Of a stretch of 64,000 nucleotides of DNA, positions 7,920-16,528 are shown one piece after another (within the stretch, counting starts at the first letter, position 1; every line of letters starts with the position of its first letter). Position numbers and translations under genes: made by a program. A model generated the notes under the pieces. The model was not told the DNA's origin. It saw nothing but the letters and a program-made list of their open reading frames with translations, and searched no databases. Origin of the DNA: CALGSZ01 sp042408955 (GTDB lineage Bacteria; Chloroflexota; Chloroflexia; Thermomicrobiales; UBA6265); contig JBHOQQ010000087.1 of the NCBI GenBank assembly GCA_042408955.1, positions 8,976 through 72,975 on the forward strand, read 5' to 3'.

Positions 7920-8798
7920 TCAAGCTTCGGAGACGACCAACGCCTCAAGCACAGCAGTGAGATCGGTGAACACCAGGTCCGGCCAGACCCGCGCCCGCGG
8001 AATCTCATCCCGCGTCGAGACACCGGTCAAGACAAGCACCGTCAGAAGGCCGGCGCGCTTGCCAGCAATGACATCAGTGTCTAGCCGGTCCCCGATCATG
8101 ACCGCTTCCTCGGGAGCGACACCCATTCGCTCCAGCGCCATTTCCAGGATGAGTGGCTCAGGTTTGCCGATGACGATTGGTGCCTGCCCACTCGCCGTGG
8201 CGATTGCCGCGACGATACTCCCGCAGCCAGGAACCAACCCAAGCTCCGTGGGCAAGGTCGCGTCCGCGTTCGTCGCGATAAACCGGGCGCCGGAGCGAAT
8301 CGCCTCATTTGCTCGAGCCAGCTTCTCGTAGGTGAAGTCCATATCGAGCCCGACCACGACTGCCGCCGGCACTTCTTCGCCATATTGGACAGGGTAAAAG
8401 GTTGTGGTGGAAAAGAGTTGCTCGCGTAGCGCTGGCATGCCGATCACATAGAGGCCGGAATTAGGCGGAAGCGTTTCGGTGAGGAAGTCGCGCGTCGCCA
8501 TTGCTGAGGTAAGAATAGCCTCTTCTGGCACAGTGATCCCCATCTTGGCGAGCTTCTCGACGTACATTTTGGCGGTCGCGGTAGAGTTATTCGTCGCCAG
8601 CATGTAGCGCCGGTCACGGATGGTGAGCGCGTTGAGCAGGTCATTGACACCTGGCAATGGCTCGGATCCGCGGTAGAGCACGCCATCCATGTCGAAAATG
8701 AATGCCTTGGCCGCTCGTAGTCGCTGCCGGGCGTTCCGCTCTGCCTCCTCCGGATCCGTATCATTCGTTTCTGCCGCTGTCGTCACCTCAACAACCAT
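7920..8798 (-). CDS. HAD-IIA family phosphatase, NagD/4-nitrophenylphosphatase-like
   Basis: 292-residue haloacid-dehalogenase-superfamily hydrolase with the C2a cap typical of NagD, phosphoglycolate and pyridoxal phosphatases. Motif I is FDMDGVLYRG (nucleophile and acid Asp), motif II lies in the TNNST segment, the conserved Lys is in IGKPEP, and motif IV is MIGDRLDTDV. An extra N-terminal tail of about 30 charged residues precedes the fold. ATG 8798 has GAGGT about 8 nt upstream. Likely dephosphorylates small sugar phosphates or nucleotides or detoxifies 2-phosphoglycolate; the sequence does not decide. It is 33 bp downstream of an unrecognised gene on the same strand and may share its transcript. 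Confidence 0.82.
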   Translation of the reverse strand: MVVEVTTAAETNDTDPEEAERNARQRLRAAKAFIFDMDGVLYRGSEPLPGVNDLLNALTIRDRRYMLATNNSTATAKMYVEKLAKMGITVPEEAILTSAMATRDFLTETLPPNSGLYVIGMPALREQLFSTTTFYPVQYGEEVPAAVVVGLDMDFTYEKLARANEAIRSGARFIATNADATLPTELGLVPGCGSIVAAIATASGQAPIVIGKPEPLILEMALERMGVAPEEAVMIGDRLDTDVIAGKRAGLLTVLVLTGVSTRDEIPRARVWPDLVFTDLTAVLEALVVSEA

Positions 8799-8831
8799 CG
8801 CGCGTACCTCAACCTTCCATGCGACCGGCTA

Positions 8832-9839
8832 TCACCCGTCTGACGTTTCGGAATTATCATGATGAACGGTCGCGTTGTGACGTGAATGCCCGGCAAGCGC
8901 TGCTGCCCGGATCTCCCGAAAGGCATTCGCGCGCGCCCGCATCTCGGTCAGCAGCGCCGACCGGCCACGCGGTGGAGCAAATGCCAACCGGACCTCGACG
9001 ATCTCCGCGCCGCAAAGCGCTTTCAGCCAGGCGCGCAGCACCTCTCCAATCTCTGCGGCAGTGGGTGCCGCGCCGGCTCGCCAGCCGATTTCGAGGGAAT
9101 GGCCAACGAGCCGGCTCGTTACGCCATCCAGGAACGACGGGATCAGCGCCGCCTGCGACTCGATCTCCGCGGTTCGCTCAAGCGTGATTCCCGGCCCGCG
9201 TAAGCCGATTTCCAATCCAAAGCGCGGCCCGAACCCACCGATGATGCGCACACCATCTCGCTCGCCCTCGTGGTGCACGATGAACGAGGATAGGGAGTTG
9301 CCCCCGATCCGCTCGTGGACAGCGATCTGCTGGAATGAGAGCCCGGGGTCGTGCAGCCGCCCCACTGGCGCGGCATGGGCGGCGTTGCGCGCGGCGAATG
9401 CGGGGATCGCCTCGAGCGCCTGTGCCGCGTTGGTGGCATTGTCGATCACTGGAATCTCGAGCCGGAGGAGGTCATCGAGCGCTGGAGCGAGCCGCGCCGG
9501 CACTGGCCCAGGAAAAACCACTGCGACCGGACCTTCGACGCGCAGGAGCGAGGTCATCGCGGTAGCGTTGCGCGCGCCCCGTCGCGCCGCGTAGTCGGCC
9601 GACACCAGGGCACTGGCCCCGAGCGCCGCGAGCGGATCGCCTTTGAGGAGCCGCTCCGGCAACGGCAGGAGCGGGACGCCTGAGGGTGCCGAGGAATCGC
9701 CACACCACAGCACCCAGCCCCCGATTCGGGCCAACTGATCGTAAGGCACAACAAAGGGCTCCACCGCGATGGCAGCTTGTGCCAGCGGTGAACTGGCGCC
9801 GAGCGCAGCGACGAGAAGTTCCTCTCCGGTATCCAGCAC
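8832..9839 (-). CDS. Protein of unknown function, 335 residues
   Basis: I do not recognise this family. The frame is complete from GTG 9839 and shows normal codon use with long uninterrupted coding. No signal peptide or membrane helix is obvious. It has an alternating alpha/beta pattern: an N-terminal part with repeated Ala-Leu-Gly segments (GASSPLAQAAIAVEP, GGWVLWCGD, GPVAVVFPGPVPARLAP), then SFQQIAVHERIGGNSLSSFIV, a Gly-rich IIGGFGPRFGLEIGLRG stretch, and a C-terminal EVRLAFAPPRGRSALLTEM helix-strand unit. The order resembles a nucleotide- or cofactor-binding enzyme, but no catalytic motif stands out. It lies between a DJ-1/PfpI protein (27 bp upstream) and a HAD phosphatase (33 bp downstream), so the three may form one operon. 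Confidence 0.6.
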   Translation of the reverse strand: MLDTGEELLVAALGASSPLAQAAIAVEPFVVPYDQLARIGGWVLWCGDSSAPSGVPLLPLPERLLKGDPLAALGASALVSADYAARRGARNATAMTSLLRVEGPVAVVFPGPVPARLAPALDDLLRLEIPVIDNATNAAQALEAIPAFAARNAAHAAPVGRLHDPGLSFQQIAVHERIGGNSLSSFIVHHEGERDGVRIIGGFGPRFGLEIGLRGPGITLERTAEIESQAALIPSFLDGVTSRLVGHSLEIGWRAGAAPTAAEIGEVLRAWLKALCGAEIVEVRLAFAPPRGRSALLTEMRARANAFREIRAAALAGHSRHNATVHHDNSETSDG

Positions 9840-9866
9840 CCTACGATCTCATCTGGCGTACTCGCG

Positions 9867-10409
9867 TTAGCCGGCGGCCACGGGTACAAGACCGAGCGCT
9901 TTCAGGATGGCTTCGTTGAAGGCAGGCAGATCGGCCGGAACGCGGGAGGTGATGAGGTTGCCATCCACGACGAGCGGCTCATCAACGTAGGTAGCACCCG
10001 CGTTGATCACATCGTCCCGGATCTTGTTGACCGCGGTGATCGTCCGCCCCTTGAGCACCTTGGCGGAAATCAGGAGCTGCGCGCCATGGCAAATCGCCGC
10101 CACCGGTTTACCAGACTCAACAAAGCGCTTGGTGAACGCGACGGCTGGCTCGTAGATGCGCAGATTCTCCGGCGAGCCACCACCAGGAATGACGAGGAGA
10201 TCGAACGACGCCTCATCTTCTGGGCCGAGCTCCGCAAACGTTGTGTCCGCGGTTAGCTTGGCGCCCTTCTTGCCCGTGATCTCGCCCCGCTCGATGCCAA
10301 TGATGACGACCTCGGCACCCGCTTCCTCAAGTGCGCGCTTGGGTTCGAGTGCCTCAATATCCTCGAAATTGTTCGCGAGCACCATCGCGACGCGCTTCTT
10401 TGCTGTCAT
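9867..10409 (-). CDS. DJ-1/PfpI family protein (protein deglycase/chaperone-like)
   Basis: 180-residue type-1 glutamine amidotransferase-like protein of the PfpI/YhbO branch. The nucleophile elbow AICHGAQLL carries the catalytic Cys-His pair, Glu of the N-terminal NFEDIEA segment would complete the site, and the C-terminal DGNLITSRVPADLPAF signature is typical of PfpI. Length and motifs match the full family, so the gene is intact. ATG 10409 follows GGAGG at about 8-10 nt. PfpI-like proteins act on glycated or misfolded proteins and in heat or aldehyde stress; a cytoplasmic stress role is likely. It is transcribed divergently from the M20 peptidase across a 195-bp gap. Confidence 0.87.
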   Translation of the reverse strand: MTAKKRVAMVLANNFEDIEALEPKRALEEAGAEVVIIGIERGEITGKKGAKLTADTTFAELGPEDEASFDLLVIPGGGSPENLRIYEPAVAFTKRFVESGKPVAAICHGAQLLISAKVLKGRTITAVNKIRDDVINAGATYVDEPLVVDGNLITSRVPADLPAFNEAILKALGLVPVAAG

Positions 10410-10604
10410 TCGCCGATCCTCCGTTGTCTACGACGCCGTTGCAGTACGTGTCACTCGTTTGCGAGCGGCGCTGAGGGGATAGGCCCTGCCAGCCTGCCTG
10501 GAGATGCACGGATGCATTCACCCGGCTGTTGCCTCAGCACCATGGCAGTATACTGACGCGCCCGAAAAAGGGAAAACGCTTCGGTTTGGGGAAGGAGGGA
10601 TACG

Positions 10605-11819
10605 TTGCATCTTGATCCAGAAGTCGCTAGGAACGTGCTGGCTCAGATCAATGAGGACGAGACAATCGCGTTATTGCGCCGTCTGATCCAGGTGCCAACG
10701 GTAAATCCACCAGGGGACGTGCGAGAGGCAATCGCGATTTGTGAGGAGCCATTGCGGCGCGTTGGATTCTCGACGCGGATCGCCCACCTCGTGCCAGAAA
10801 AGCCGAACCTGATTGCCGAGCTTGGCGCCGGCTCAGGTCCAACCCTGTGCTTGAACGCCCACGTCGATGTGGTGCCAACTGGCGATCTTGCTGCCTGGAC
10901 ACATCCGCCATTCGCAGCCGACATCGTTGACGGCCGCATCTATGGCCGGGGCGCTGGTGACGACAAAGCAAGCGTCGCGGCGCAGGTGATGGCCGGCGTG
11001 GCACTAGCACGTGCTGGCGTGCCGCTCGCGGGCCGCCTGGTGATCACTACGGTCGCCGACGAAGAGGTCGGTGGGCCTGCCGGAGCCGCGCTCCTGATCA
11101 GCCAGCGCTTGGTCACCCCGGATTTCGTGATCGTCGGCGAGCAGACGCGCAACTGCGTTTGCGTCGGAGAAAAGGGATTCGCAAGCACACGCGTCACCGT
11201 CCATGGCCGGGCGGCTCATGGCGCGCTTCCGTGGGAGGGAGCCAACGCGATCGAGGCGATGGGCCAAGTGATCGTGGCATTGTCGGAACGTCTCTGGCCT
11301 GTCCTCGCACAACGGACCCATCCCTTGTTTCATCCGTCGTCGGCATCCATCAATCTCATTCACGGGGGTGTCAAAGAGAACGTGGTGCCGGATCGCTGTT
11401 CGATCTACATAGACCGGCGCCTGCTCCCCGGCGAGGACCCGGCTACCGCCATCGCTGAAATCGAGCGGATTGCTCGCGAGGCAGTCGCGGACCTCGCGGG
11501 TATACATGTCGTCGTCGAGCCAGAGGGAGAACAGCGGCGGGCAACCCTCAACCCGCCCGCTGCGCCTGTGGTGCAAGCGATGGTCACGGCAAATCGCTTC
11601 TTGAGTCTGAGTACGGACCTGACCGGGTTTAGCATGGCGACGGATGGGCGGTTTTTCGCCGATGCCGGTTACCCCACGATTATCTATGGTCCGGGCGATC
11701 CAGCGGTGGCGCACATTCCGGACGAATGGGTGGGTGTGGATGAAGTCCTCGCGGCGACGCGTGCCTACGCCCTTGCGGCCCTCGCTCTCCTTGGCCCCAC
11801 GGCAAGCGAAGCCTCGTAA
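10605..11819 (+). CDS. M20 family metallopeptidase (ArgE/DapE-like)
   Basis: 404-residue dinuclear zinc amidohydrolase. Motifs in order: NAHVDVVP (first His and its Asp), GRGAGDDKAS (bridging Asp), TVADEEVGGPAG (Glu general base and Glu ligand), a C-terminal zinc His in VAHIPDEWV. A dimerisation lid domain lies at about residues 185-300 (STRVTVHGRAAHGALPWEG). Translation starts at TTG 10605, placed by GGAGGG 5 nt upstream; no nearer ATG fits. A candidate -10 TATACT at 10549-10554 precedes it. The family removes N-acyl groups from amino acids or cleaves dipeptides; substrate not defined. It converges on thrS through a pair of hairpins. Confidence 0.87.
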   Translation: MHLDPEVARNVLAQINEDETIALLRRLIQVPTVNPPGDVREAIAICEEPLRRVGFSTRIAHLVPEKPNLIAELGAGSGPTLCLNAHVDVVPTGDLAAWTHPPFAADIVDGRIYGRGAGDDKASVAAQVMAGVALARAGVPLAGRLVITTVADEEVGGPAGAALLISQRLVTPDFVIVGEQTRNCVCVGEKGFASTRVTVHGRAAHGALPWEGANAIEAMGQVIVALSERLWPVLAQRTHPLFHPSSASINLIHGGVKENVVPDRCSIYIDRRLLPGEDPATAIAEIERIAREAVADLAGIHVVVEPEGEQRRATLNPPAAPVVQAMVTANRFLSLSTDLTGFSMATDGRFFADAGYPTIIYGPGDPAVAHIPDEWVGVDEVLAATRAYALAALALLGPTASEAS

Positions 11820-11823
11820 TACA

Positions 11824-11903
11824 CTCGGATGCCAGGAGCAAGCCCGCCCCTGGCATCCGAGCCCGCTAGAAAGTCGTCCCGGACACAGTGCGTTCCCGGA
11901 ACG
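11824..11903. terminator. Two tandem hairpins between convergent genes
   Basis: Hairpin 1 is a perfect 13-bp stem, CTCGGATGCCAGG (11824-11836) with CCTGGCATCCGAG (11849-11861), loop 12 nt. Hairpin 2 pairs GTCGTCCCGG with CCGGAACGAC (about 11873-11903) with one mismatch. They lie between the M20 peptidase (plus) and thrS (minus). No U-run follows on either strand, so they may act as a bidirectional RNA end or transcription-collision barrier. Confidence 0.55.
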
Positions 11904-11938
11904 ACCGGTACGATGAGCGCGGCGCTTTCTTCCGGGCT

Positions 11939-13750
11939 CTAGGAGGGTGGCAGCTCTCCAACGAGGGTGAGCGCCTTCGTGTCGATTAGCTGGCGCGCCA
12001 TCTCCAAGAATGCCGAGACAGGGACGGCTCCTAAGTCTTCGCCCGTCCGCAAGCGCACTGCGACCGTTCCGGCCTCAACCTCGCGTTTGCCGATCACGAG
12101 CATGTACGGAACCTTTTGAAGCTGCGCGTCTCGGATCTTCGCCTGCATGCGCTCCTTACGGGCATCAACTTCCACGCGCAACCCAGCGTCGGTTGCTTGC
12201 CGGGCCACCTCTTCGGCGTAGGCCACCTGATGGTCGGTGATGGGGATGATGACCGCCTGCACGGGTGAGAGCCAGAGCGGGAAGGCGCCGGCGTAGTGCT
12301 CGATGAGACCGCCGACAAAGCGCTCCATCGAGCCAAGGAGTGTCCGGTGAATCATGGCCACGCGATGCCGCTCGCCATCCTCACCAATGTAATTGACATC
12401 GAATCGTTCGGGGAGGTTGAAATCCACCTGCACCGTCGGCCCGGTCCACTCCCGCTCAAGCGCGTCCAGCCATTTGACATCGATCTTCGGTCCGTAGAAT
12501 GCCCCACCGCCCTCATCGATCTTGTACGACATGCCACGAAGTTCCATGGCCTGGCGTAGCGCATCGGTCGCACGCTCCCAGGTGGCATCGTCGCCGATGG
12601 CTTTCTCCGGCCGCGTTGCCAAATACGGCTGGAAACGATAGCCAAAGACGTCGGCAAAGTACTGAACGAGATCGAGCACACCGGCCACTTCATCGACGAC
12701 CTGTTCAGGCATGCAGAAGATATGGGCGTCGTCCTGCGTAAATCCCCGGACGCGCAGCATCCCAGTCAGTGTGCCAGAGCGCTCATACCGGTAAACCGTG
12801 CCGAGCTCGGCCAGCCGGACTGGCAGGTCGCGATAGGATCGGACCTGGCTCTTGTAGATCATGATGTGCCCTGGGCAGTTCATCGGCTTGAGGTAGTAGT
12901 CCACTTCCTCGATGGTCATCGGAGCGTACATGTTTTCGCGATACGTTTCGAGGTGACCGGAGCGCTGGTAGATCTTGTGTGATGCGATGTGCGGCGTGTA
13001 GACAAGGTGGTAGCCGCGCCGGAGCTGCTCCTGTTGCTCGAACTGCTCGATCAAGAATCGGATAAGCGCGCCCTTCGGATGCCAGAGGATGAGTCCTGGT
13101 CCGATATCATCGTTGACCGAGAAGAGGTCAAGCTCCTTGCCCAGGCGGCGATGGTCGCGTCGCTGGGCCTCCTCAAGCTTCCGAAGATAGTCGTCCAGCT
13201 CTTCCTGCGTGAACCAGGCCGTGCCGTAGATGCGTTGCAGCATCGGCCGGCGCTCATCGCCACGCCAGTAGGCACCAGCGACGGACAACAGCTTGAATGG
13301 TCCGATCTGGGCCGTCGTCGGCACGTGTGGGCCCCGGCAGAGATCAAGAAAATGCCCCTGCTGATAGGTGGTAATGACGGCGTCCTGCGGCAATCCTTGG
13401 ATGATCTCTATCTTGTACGGATTGTGCTTGAAGATCTCCAGCGCTTCTTCACGAGTGACGACCCGGCGGATGAACGGCTCGCCTTTTGCCTGATTGGCTC
13501 GCATGCGCCGCTCGATCTCTTCGAGATCCTCGCTGGAAAGGGGACGCGGCAGGTCCATGTCGTAATAGAAACCATGCTCGATCGCTGGTCCAATGGCGAA
13601 CTTGGCATCCGGAAAGAGCTCCTGGACGGCTTCGGCCATTAGGTGCGCACACGAGTGGCGCATGCGGGCGAGCTCATAGGAACGCTGGTCCTCGGGAGAA
13701 AATGCGATATCCATTTCCTCGGCGACGTGCTCGATCGTCTCTGCTGGCAT
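11939..13750 (-). CDS. thrS: Threonine-tRNA ligase without TGS domain
   Basis: 603-residue class II aminoacyl-tRNA synthetase that charges tRNA-Thr in the cytoplasm. The chain starts about 25 residues before the editing-domain motif HSCAHLMAEAV, so the N-terminal TGS domain found in most bacterial ThrRS is missing; the editing domain (HxxxH and the HFLDLCRGPH segment), catalytic core (motif 2 RYERSGTLTGMLRVRGF, zinc-type NCPGH Cys, motif 3 near GSMERFVGG) and anticodon-binding C-terminal domain are complete. ATG 13750 is chosen because AGAGGA lies about 7 nt upstream; an in-frame codon at 13774 adds only eight residues. Expression is governed by a T-box leader that starts inside the end of the carboxypeptidase gene. 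Confidence 0.95.
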   Translation of the reverse strand: MPAETIEHVAEEMDIAFSPEDQRSYELARMRHSCAHLMAEAVQELFPDAKFAIGPAIEHGFYYDMDLPRPLSSEDLEEIERRMRANQAKGEPFIRRVVTREEALEIFKHNPYKIEIIQGLPQDAVITTYQQGHFLDLCRGPHVPTTAQIGPFKLLSVAGAYWRGDERRPMLQRIYGTAWFTQEELDDYLRKLEEAQRRDHRRLGKELDLFSVNDDIGPGLILWHPKGALIRFLIEQFEQQEQLRRGYHLVYTPHIASHKIYQRSGHLETYRENMYAPMTIEEVDYYLKPMNCPGHIMIYKSQVRSYRDLPVRLAELGTVYRYERSGTLTGMLRVRGFTQDDAHIFCMPEQVVDEVAGVLDLVQYFADVFGYRFQPYLATRPEKAIGDDATWERATDALRQAMELRGMSYKIDEGGGAFYGPKIDVKWLDALEREWTGPTVQVDFNLPERFDVNYIGEDGERHRVAMIHRTLLGSMERFVGGLIEHYAGAFPLWLSPVQAVIIPITDHQVAYAEEVARQATDAGLRVEVDARKERMQAKIRDAQLQKVPYMLVIGKREVEAGTVAVRLRTGEDLGAVPVSAFLEMARQLIDTKALTLVGELPPS

Positions 13751-13851
13751 GGTCGTTCCTCTTTTCGTTGGCAACCGGTCAGACGCTCATCCCCTCTCCT
13801 GGAATCAGGAGCAAGGGTGTACTGAAGTCAAAACCGCCATCGACGTCAAAC

Positions 13852-13887
13852 AAAAACGGCCCGCATCCCCAAGGGACGCCGGGCCGG
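13852..13887 (-). terminator. T-box terminator hairpin of thrS
   Basis: On the minus strand a GC-rich stem (13857-13887) pairs GGCCCGGCGTCCC with GGGGATGCGGGCC around a short loop and is followed directly by TTTTTG (13852-13856 and on). It partly overlaps the antiterminator sequence at 13888-13901, as expected for a tRNA-controlled attenuator. Confidence 0.75.
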
Positions 13888-14142
13888 CGTGGTTCCACCC
13901 TACTTCCGGCCGCGCAAACCCGCGGCCGCTCGTCAGCGCCAGTAACGGGACGCTCCCCGGACCGGTCTACTGACGCGGCGTTGTTGCCGCGCGTTCGGCG
14001 GTCAGCTCGCAGGTGGTTTTCCCCGGATCACGACGAGCCACCGTCGCAGCGAATGGCAGCCTCTCTGACGGCGTGACGACCGGGTACTCGTCCTGGTCAT
14101 CGCTCTCAGCGCCTTGCCACGAGGCAAAGCGCCTAGTTTGTC
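13852..14142 (-). ncRNA. T-box leader RNA controlling thrS
   Basis: The minus-strand leader carries the near-universal T-box antiterminator sequence AGGGTGGAACCACG (13888-13901), where GGAACC is the tRNA acceptor-binding bulge region. Upstream, Stem I elements are visible in the right order: GGACGAGTA (14085-14093, AGUA side of the specifier loop), AGAGAGG (14060-14066, distal bulge), and GAAAACCA (near 14014-14020), in which ACC at 14015-14017 is a candidate Thr specifier codon. The leader would be read through when uncharged tRNA-Thr binds and stop at the hairpin when tRNA is charged. Stem II/III details were not folded. Specifier choice is inference. Confidence 0.85.
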
Positions 14143-14148
14143 ACCGCT

Positions 14149-14177
14149 AGCATACGGGCGAGCGAAACCCGTGTCAA
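14149..14177 (-). promoter_or_regulatory. Promoter TTGACA-17-TATGCT of the T-box/thrS transcript
   Basis: Minus strand: TTGACA (14172-14177), 17-bp spacer, TATGCT (14149-14154). It overlaps the last codons and stop of the carboxypeptidase gene and places the RNA start near 14142, just ahead of Stem I of the T-box. Confidence 0.6.
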
Positions 14178-15418
14178 ATCGCCTCGGGCTCATTCCCGGC
14201 AGAGGGCTCTGCCGAGGTGGACCCGGTAGCAGAGGTGTTTGGTCGTGAGGAAGAACTCGCGAGACTACCAATAATGCTCGCGAGAATAACCGCCCCAACG
14301 ACGAGCACCGCAACCAGCACTCGGCCATGTCCACCACTAGTGCCAGGCGGTGGGCTGGCCTGATCGTTGCCTGGCGAGGCAGCCGGTGGCGATGGCGTCC
14401 CGACGGTGAGCGGTGTAGGCGTTGGCTCAGGAGCGCCAAGCAGGACGGCCGGTGTGGCGATTGCGAGGATGGTCGCCGCATCAGGGTCCCGGTAGCTGAC
14501 GATCTCGCCGGTGATGGGGCGATTCTCCCGGATTCGCTTTGCTTTCTGGGCAAAGGCGTATTCGAGCAAGACACGATTATCGTCGTACCAATCTCCGTTA
14601 TCGGGGATGCCATCCAAGGTGACGGAGATCATGGTGTTGCCATCGCGGCGCGCGACCTCAACGAGACAATAGCCAGCGTCCTCGTCGTAGCCAGTCTTGC
14701 CGCCTAGGAGATCGGGGTACGCGCCGAGGAGCTTGTTGGTTGTCGTCAGCGTGTAGGCGCCATTCGACGTGGTATAGACGGGCGTCGAAATCAGCTCGAC
14801 AAACGTTGGGTAGCGAAGCGCATACCTGGTGAACGCGGCGAGGTCGTGCGCTGAGGAGTAGTGTCCCTCGACGCCCCACCCATCCGGCCGAACCAGGTGC
14901 GTTTCGGTCAGTCCCATCCGCTGGATTCGCTCGTTCATCCAGCCGACAAAACGGTCCACCGCCTCTTGGTCCGTGTCCCCCTCCTGATAGCCGAGCGCTC
15001 GCGCGATAGCGTGCGCGGCGTCGTTACCCGACGGGAGCATGAGGCCAAAGAGCAAATCGCGTAGCGTAAACGTTTCACCAGGACCGAAGCCCATGAGTGT
15101 CGAGGACGGGTCGAAGACATCCGAGGGCTTGGTGGTGATTTCTTGATCCAGGTTACCGCGTTCCAGCGCCTCAATGGCAGTGAAGATCTTGGTGAGACTC
15201 GCGATGGCCACTTTGTCGTGCGCGCCGCGCTGGGCAAAGATTTCACCAGTATCAGCGTCGATGACGATGTACCGCTTGGAATTGATTTGGAGCTCGGGTA
15301 CTTCCTGGGCCGCGACGGAAAGAGGCGGCACGAGCGCGACAAGGCAAGGCAACAGGAGTGCCGCCAGCAGCGCTATCCCATGATTCCGTTGAGTGTTGGA
15401 CAGCACGTCCCCAGGCAA
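14174..15418 (-). CDS. Serine-type D-Ala-D-Ala carboxypeptidase (S11, DacF-like) with C-terminal anchor
   Basis: 414-residue penicillin-binding protein of family S11 that trims peptidoglycan stem peptides or, in Chloroflexota with atypical envelopes, an uncertain cell-wall substrate. A signal peptide (hydrophobic residues about 15-36, ending near SVAAQ) precedes the catalytic domain. The three active-site motifs are intact: ASLTKI (SxxK), PSGND (SxN) and GGKTGYDEDAG (KTG). After the catalytic domain comes a Pro/Thr/Ser-rich linker, a predicted membrane helix (VLVAVLVVGAVILASIIG) and a short Ser-rich tail, so it is probably anchored at the C-terminus. Start at TTG 15418 is supported by GGGGGG 5 nt upstream, but a downstream start is possible. 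It lies 120 bp after coaX. Confidence 0.85.
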   Translation of the reverse strand: MPGDVLSNTQRNHGIALLAALLLPCLVALVPPLSVAAQEVPELQINSKRYIVIDADTGEIFAQRGAHDKVAIASLTKIFTAIEALERGNLDQEITTKPSDVFDPSSTLMGFGPGETFTLRDLLFGLMLPSGNDAAHAIARALGYQEGDTDQEAVDRFVGWMNERIQRMGLTETHLVRPDGWGVEGHYSSAHDLAAFTRYALRYPTFVELISTPVYTTSNGAYTLTTTNKLLGAYPDLLGGKTGYDEDAGYCLVEVARRDGNTMISVTLDGIPDNGDWYDDNRVLLEYAFAQKAKRIRENRPITGEIVSYRDPDAATILAIATPAVLLGAPEPTPTPLTVGTPSPPAASPGNDQASPPPGTSGGHGRVLVAVLVVGAVILASIIGSLASSSSRPNTSATGSTSAEPSAGNEPEAI

Positions 15419-15538
15419 TCTGGCCCCCCGGCCGCGAAGCCGCGCCTCTTCGCGGCGCGGACCGAACGCCGCGCGTTGCGCCGATGGTAGTGAGCGTCAA
15501 CTGATCTCGTCAAGCAGCGTGGTAGGCGGCGCACTTAT

Positions 15539-16330
15539 CTAGACGCGGTCTCGGTTCCACTGCCAGATGAGGCGAAGGCCAATCAAGGTTAGTGTGGGCA
15601 CGTAATCGGTGAAGCAGGATTGCGCGGGAGCGAAAATCTCGGCGAAGCCGCCCGTGAGGACGACATGACGAGCCCCGCCCAGCTCGGCTCGGACTCGCTC
15701 GACCATCCCTTCAATGAGAGCGAGATGGCCGGTCATGACACCGGATTGCACGGCCGCGACGGTGTTCCGCCCGATCGCCGTCCCAGGCAAGCGCAACTCC
15801 ACCGCGTACAGGCGCGCGGCGCGGGCCGCGAGTGCTTCCAGGGTTACGCCAGGTCCCGGCGCGATCACTCCGCCGAGGAACACGCCATCGGCGGTGATCG
15901 CTTCGATCTTCGTCGCCGTTCCGACATCGACCACGATCGTTGGTCCACCAAAGCGGGCATACGCGGCCGCGCAGTTGGCAATCCGGTCGGCACCAGTCTC
16001 ATAAGGAGCATCGGTTCGGACGTGAATACCGAGCTCAAGATCAGGGGAAACGATGAGAGGCTCGATGCCGAGCCGGGTACGCGCCCACTGGTGAATTGCC
16101 CGGCTGATCACAGGCACAACGCTGGAAACGATGATGGCGCTCACCCGCCCTGTGTCGCCGAGCTCATTCGCGAGCAGCGGTTGTAATACAGCATGCCACT
16201 CATCGGCCGTGCGCTCGCGCGTGGAGGCCAAGCGCCAGGTGGCGCAAAGCTCCTCCGTGTCTGGATCGCCTCCTCCAGGCCAAAGGCCCACCACCACGTT
16301 GGTGTTGCCAATGTCAATTGCGAGCAGCAT
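15539..16330 (-). CDS. coaX: Type III pantothenate kinase
   Basis: 263-residue ASKHA-fold kinase that phosphorylates pantothenate in the first step of coenzyme A synthesis. The phosphate-binding DIGNTN lies at residues 5-10, the pantothenate-site GADRIANC segment at about residue 119, and the second phosphate motif DVGTATKIEAI at about residue 139, followed by FLGGVIAPGPGVTLEALA. All are characteristic of CoaX rather than CoaA. The length is normal. ATG 16330 opens the gene. It is divergent from the CtpA-type protease; a perfect TATAAT (16376-16381, minus strand) lies 46 nt upstream as a possible -10 without a clear -35. Confidence 0.92.
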   Translation of the reverse strand: MLLAIDIGNTNVVVGLWPGGGDPDTEELCATWRLASTRERTADEWHAVLQPLLANELGDTGRVSAIIVSSVVPVISRAIHQWARTRLGIEPLIVSPDLELGIHVRTDAPYETGADRIANCAAAYARFGGPTIVVDVGTATKIEAITADGVFLGGVIAPGPGVTLEALAARAARLYAVELRLPGTAIGRNTVAAVQSGVMTGHLALIEGMVERVRAELGGARHVVLTGGFAEIFAPAQSCFTDYVPTLTLIGLRLIWQWNRDRV

Positions 16331-16375
16331 CCTTCAGTCACCGAGCGCACACATCAGCAAGCCAGGTTTCGCCGC

Positions 16376-16442
16376 ATTATACGGACCTGGTGTAGCTCCC
16401 CGTTCACCGCCTTGGCCGTGCCATGGTAAACCCTCGTATCAT
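16376..16442. promoter_or_regulatory. Divergent promoter candidates between coaX and the S41 protease
   Basis: Minus strand: TATAAT at 16376-16381 facing coaX, no good -35. Plus strand: TTGGCC (16412-16417) and TATCAT (16437-16442), spacer 19 bp, facing the protease. Both are weak on their own. Confidence 0.3.
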
Positions 16443-16528
16443 CCGTGTGAGAAATCACGGCTCCCTGGGTGCGGGGCGATGTCCACCTGCCACATTCTGC
16501 CGCCCAGGGCTGGAATTGGAGCGTATCT

